Origin: Microcella sp.
Lineage (GTDB): Bacteria; Actinomycetota; Actinomycetes; Actinomycetales; Microbacteriaceae
Direction of reading: 5' to 3'
Length of the DNA stretch: 5,312 nucleotides
NCBI GenBank assembly: GCA_020216895.1
Contig: JAIWOM010000122.1
Location: 1-5,312, forward strand
Shown here one piece after another: positions 5,295-5,312 of the stretch (its first letter is position 1; every line of letters begins with the position of its first letter). The translations under genes were made by a program, and so were the position numbers. Under the pieces are notes generated by a model, which worked only from the letters and a program-made list of their open reading frames with translations, ran no database searches and was not told where the DNA came from.

Positions 5295-5312
5295 TCAGTC
5301 TGCGAGGAGCCT
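5295..5312 (-). CDS. Possible last codons of a convergent gene (edge fragment)
   Basis: Read on the minus strand, the final 18 bases give RLLAD followed by TGA, a commonplace actinobacterial C-terminus, and a hairpin lies just past the stop. This is too short to identify. The competing reading is that GAGGAG at 5305-5310 on the plus strand is the ribosome binding site of a gene starting beyond the window. The next few hundred bases would decide it. Confidence 0.2.
   Translation of the reverse strand, partial: RLLAD

Overview
The window comes from a high-GC actinobacterium. Very strong third-position G/C bias, frequent GATGC at Asp-Ala codons and the protein families present suggest a Microbacteriaceae-like organism. 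That placement is inferred from composition and protein style, not from a marker gene.

Layout. Positions 1-307 hold the 5' part of a ROK-family sugar kinase on the minus strand, cut by the window edge. Positions 308-534 are a divergent control region with two adjacent palindromes and a credible promoter facing right. A tight plus-strand operon of four genes follows: a SorC-family (DeoR-type) regulator at 535-1539, deoC at 1536-2549 (a long, DERA-like deoxyribose-phosphate aldolase), a full-length NAD(P)-dependent aldehyde dehydrogenase at 2553-4133, and a short cysteine-free aldehyde dehydrogenase-like protein at 4130-5011. The gene joints are a 4-base ATGA overlap, a 3-base gap and a 4-base GTGA overlap, so translational coupling is likely. 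From 5012 to about 5294 I see no gene. This stretch holds two long inverted repeats (arms of 19 and 18 bases) and a GC-rich hairpin. The last 18 bases may be the tail of a convergent gene or the ribosome binding site of a gene outside the window.

How the genes work together. DeoC splits 2-deoxy-D-ribose-5-phosphate into glyceraldehyde-3-phosphate and acetaldehyde. The intact dehydrogenase probably oxidises the acetaldehyde, most likely to acetate. The regulator probably senses a phosphorylated sugar, perhaps deoxyribose-5-phosphate, and represses from the twin palindromes. The enzymes that would produce the aldolase substrate (nucleoside phosphorylase, phosphopentomutase, deoxyribokinase) are not in the window.

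The most interesting element is the last gene. It looks like an aldehyde dehydrogenase NAD-binding half that has lost the catalytic domain, the PWN asparagine and the cofactor lysine, and it contains no cysteine at all. Encoded in overlap with a complete dehydrogenase, it resembles a split version of the two-domain ALDH16 architecture (catalytic domain plus dead ALDH domain). It is probably a structural or regulatory partner rather than an enzyme.
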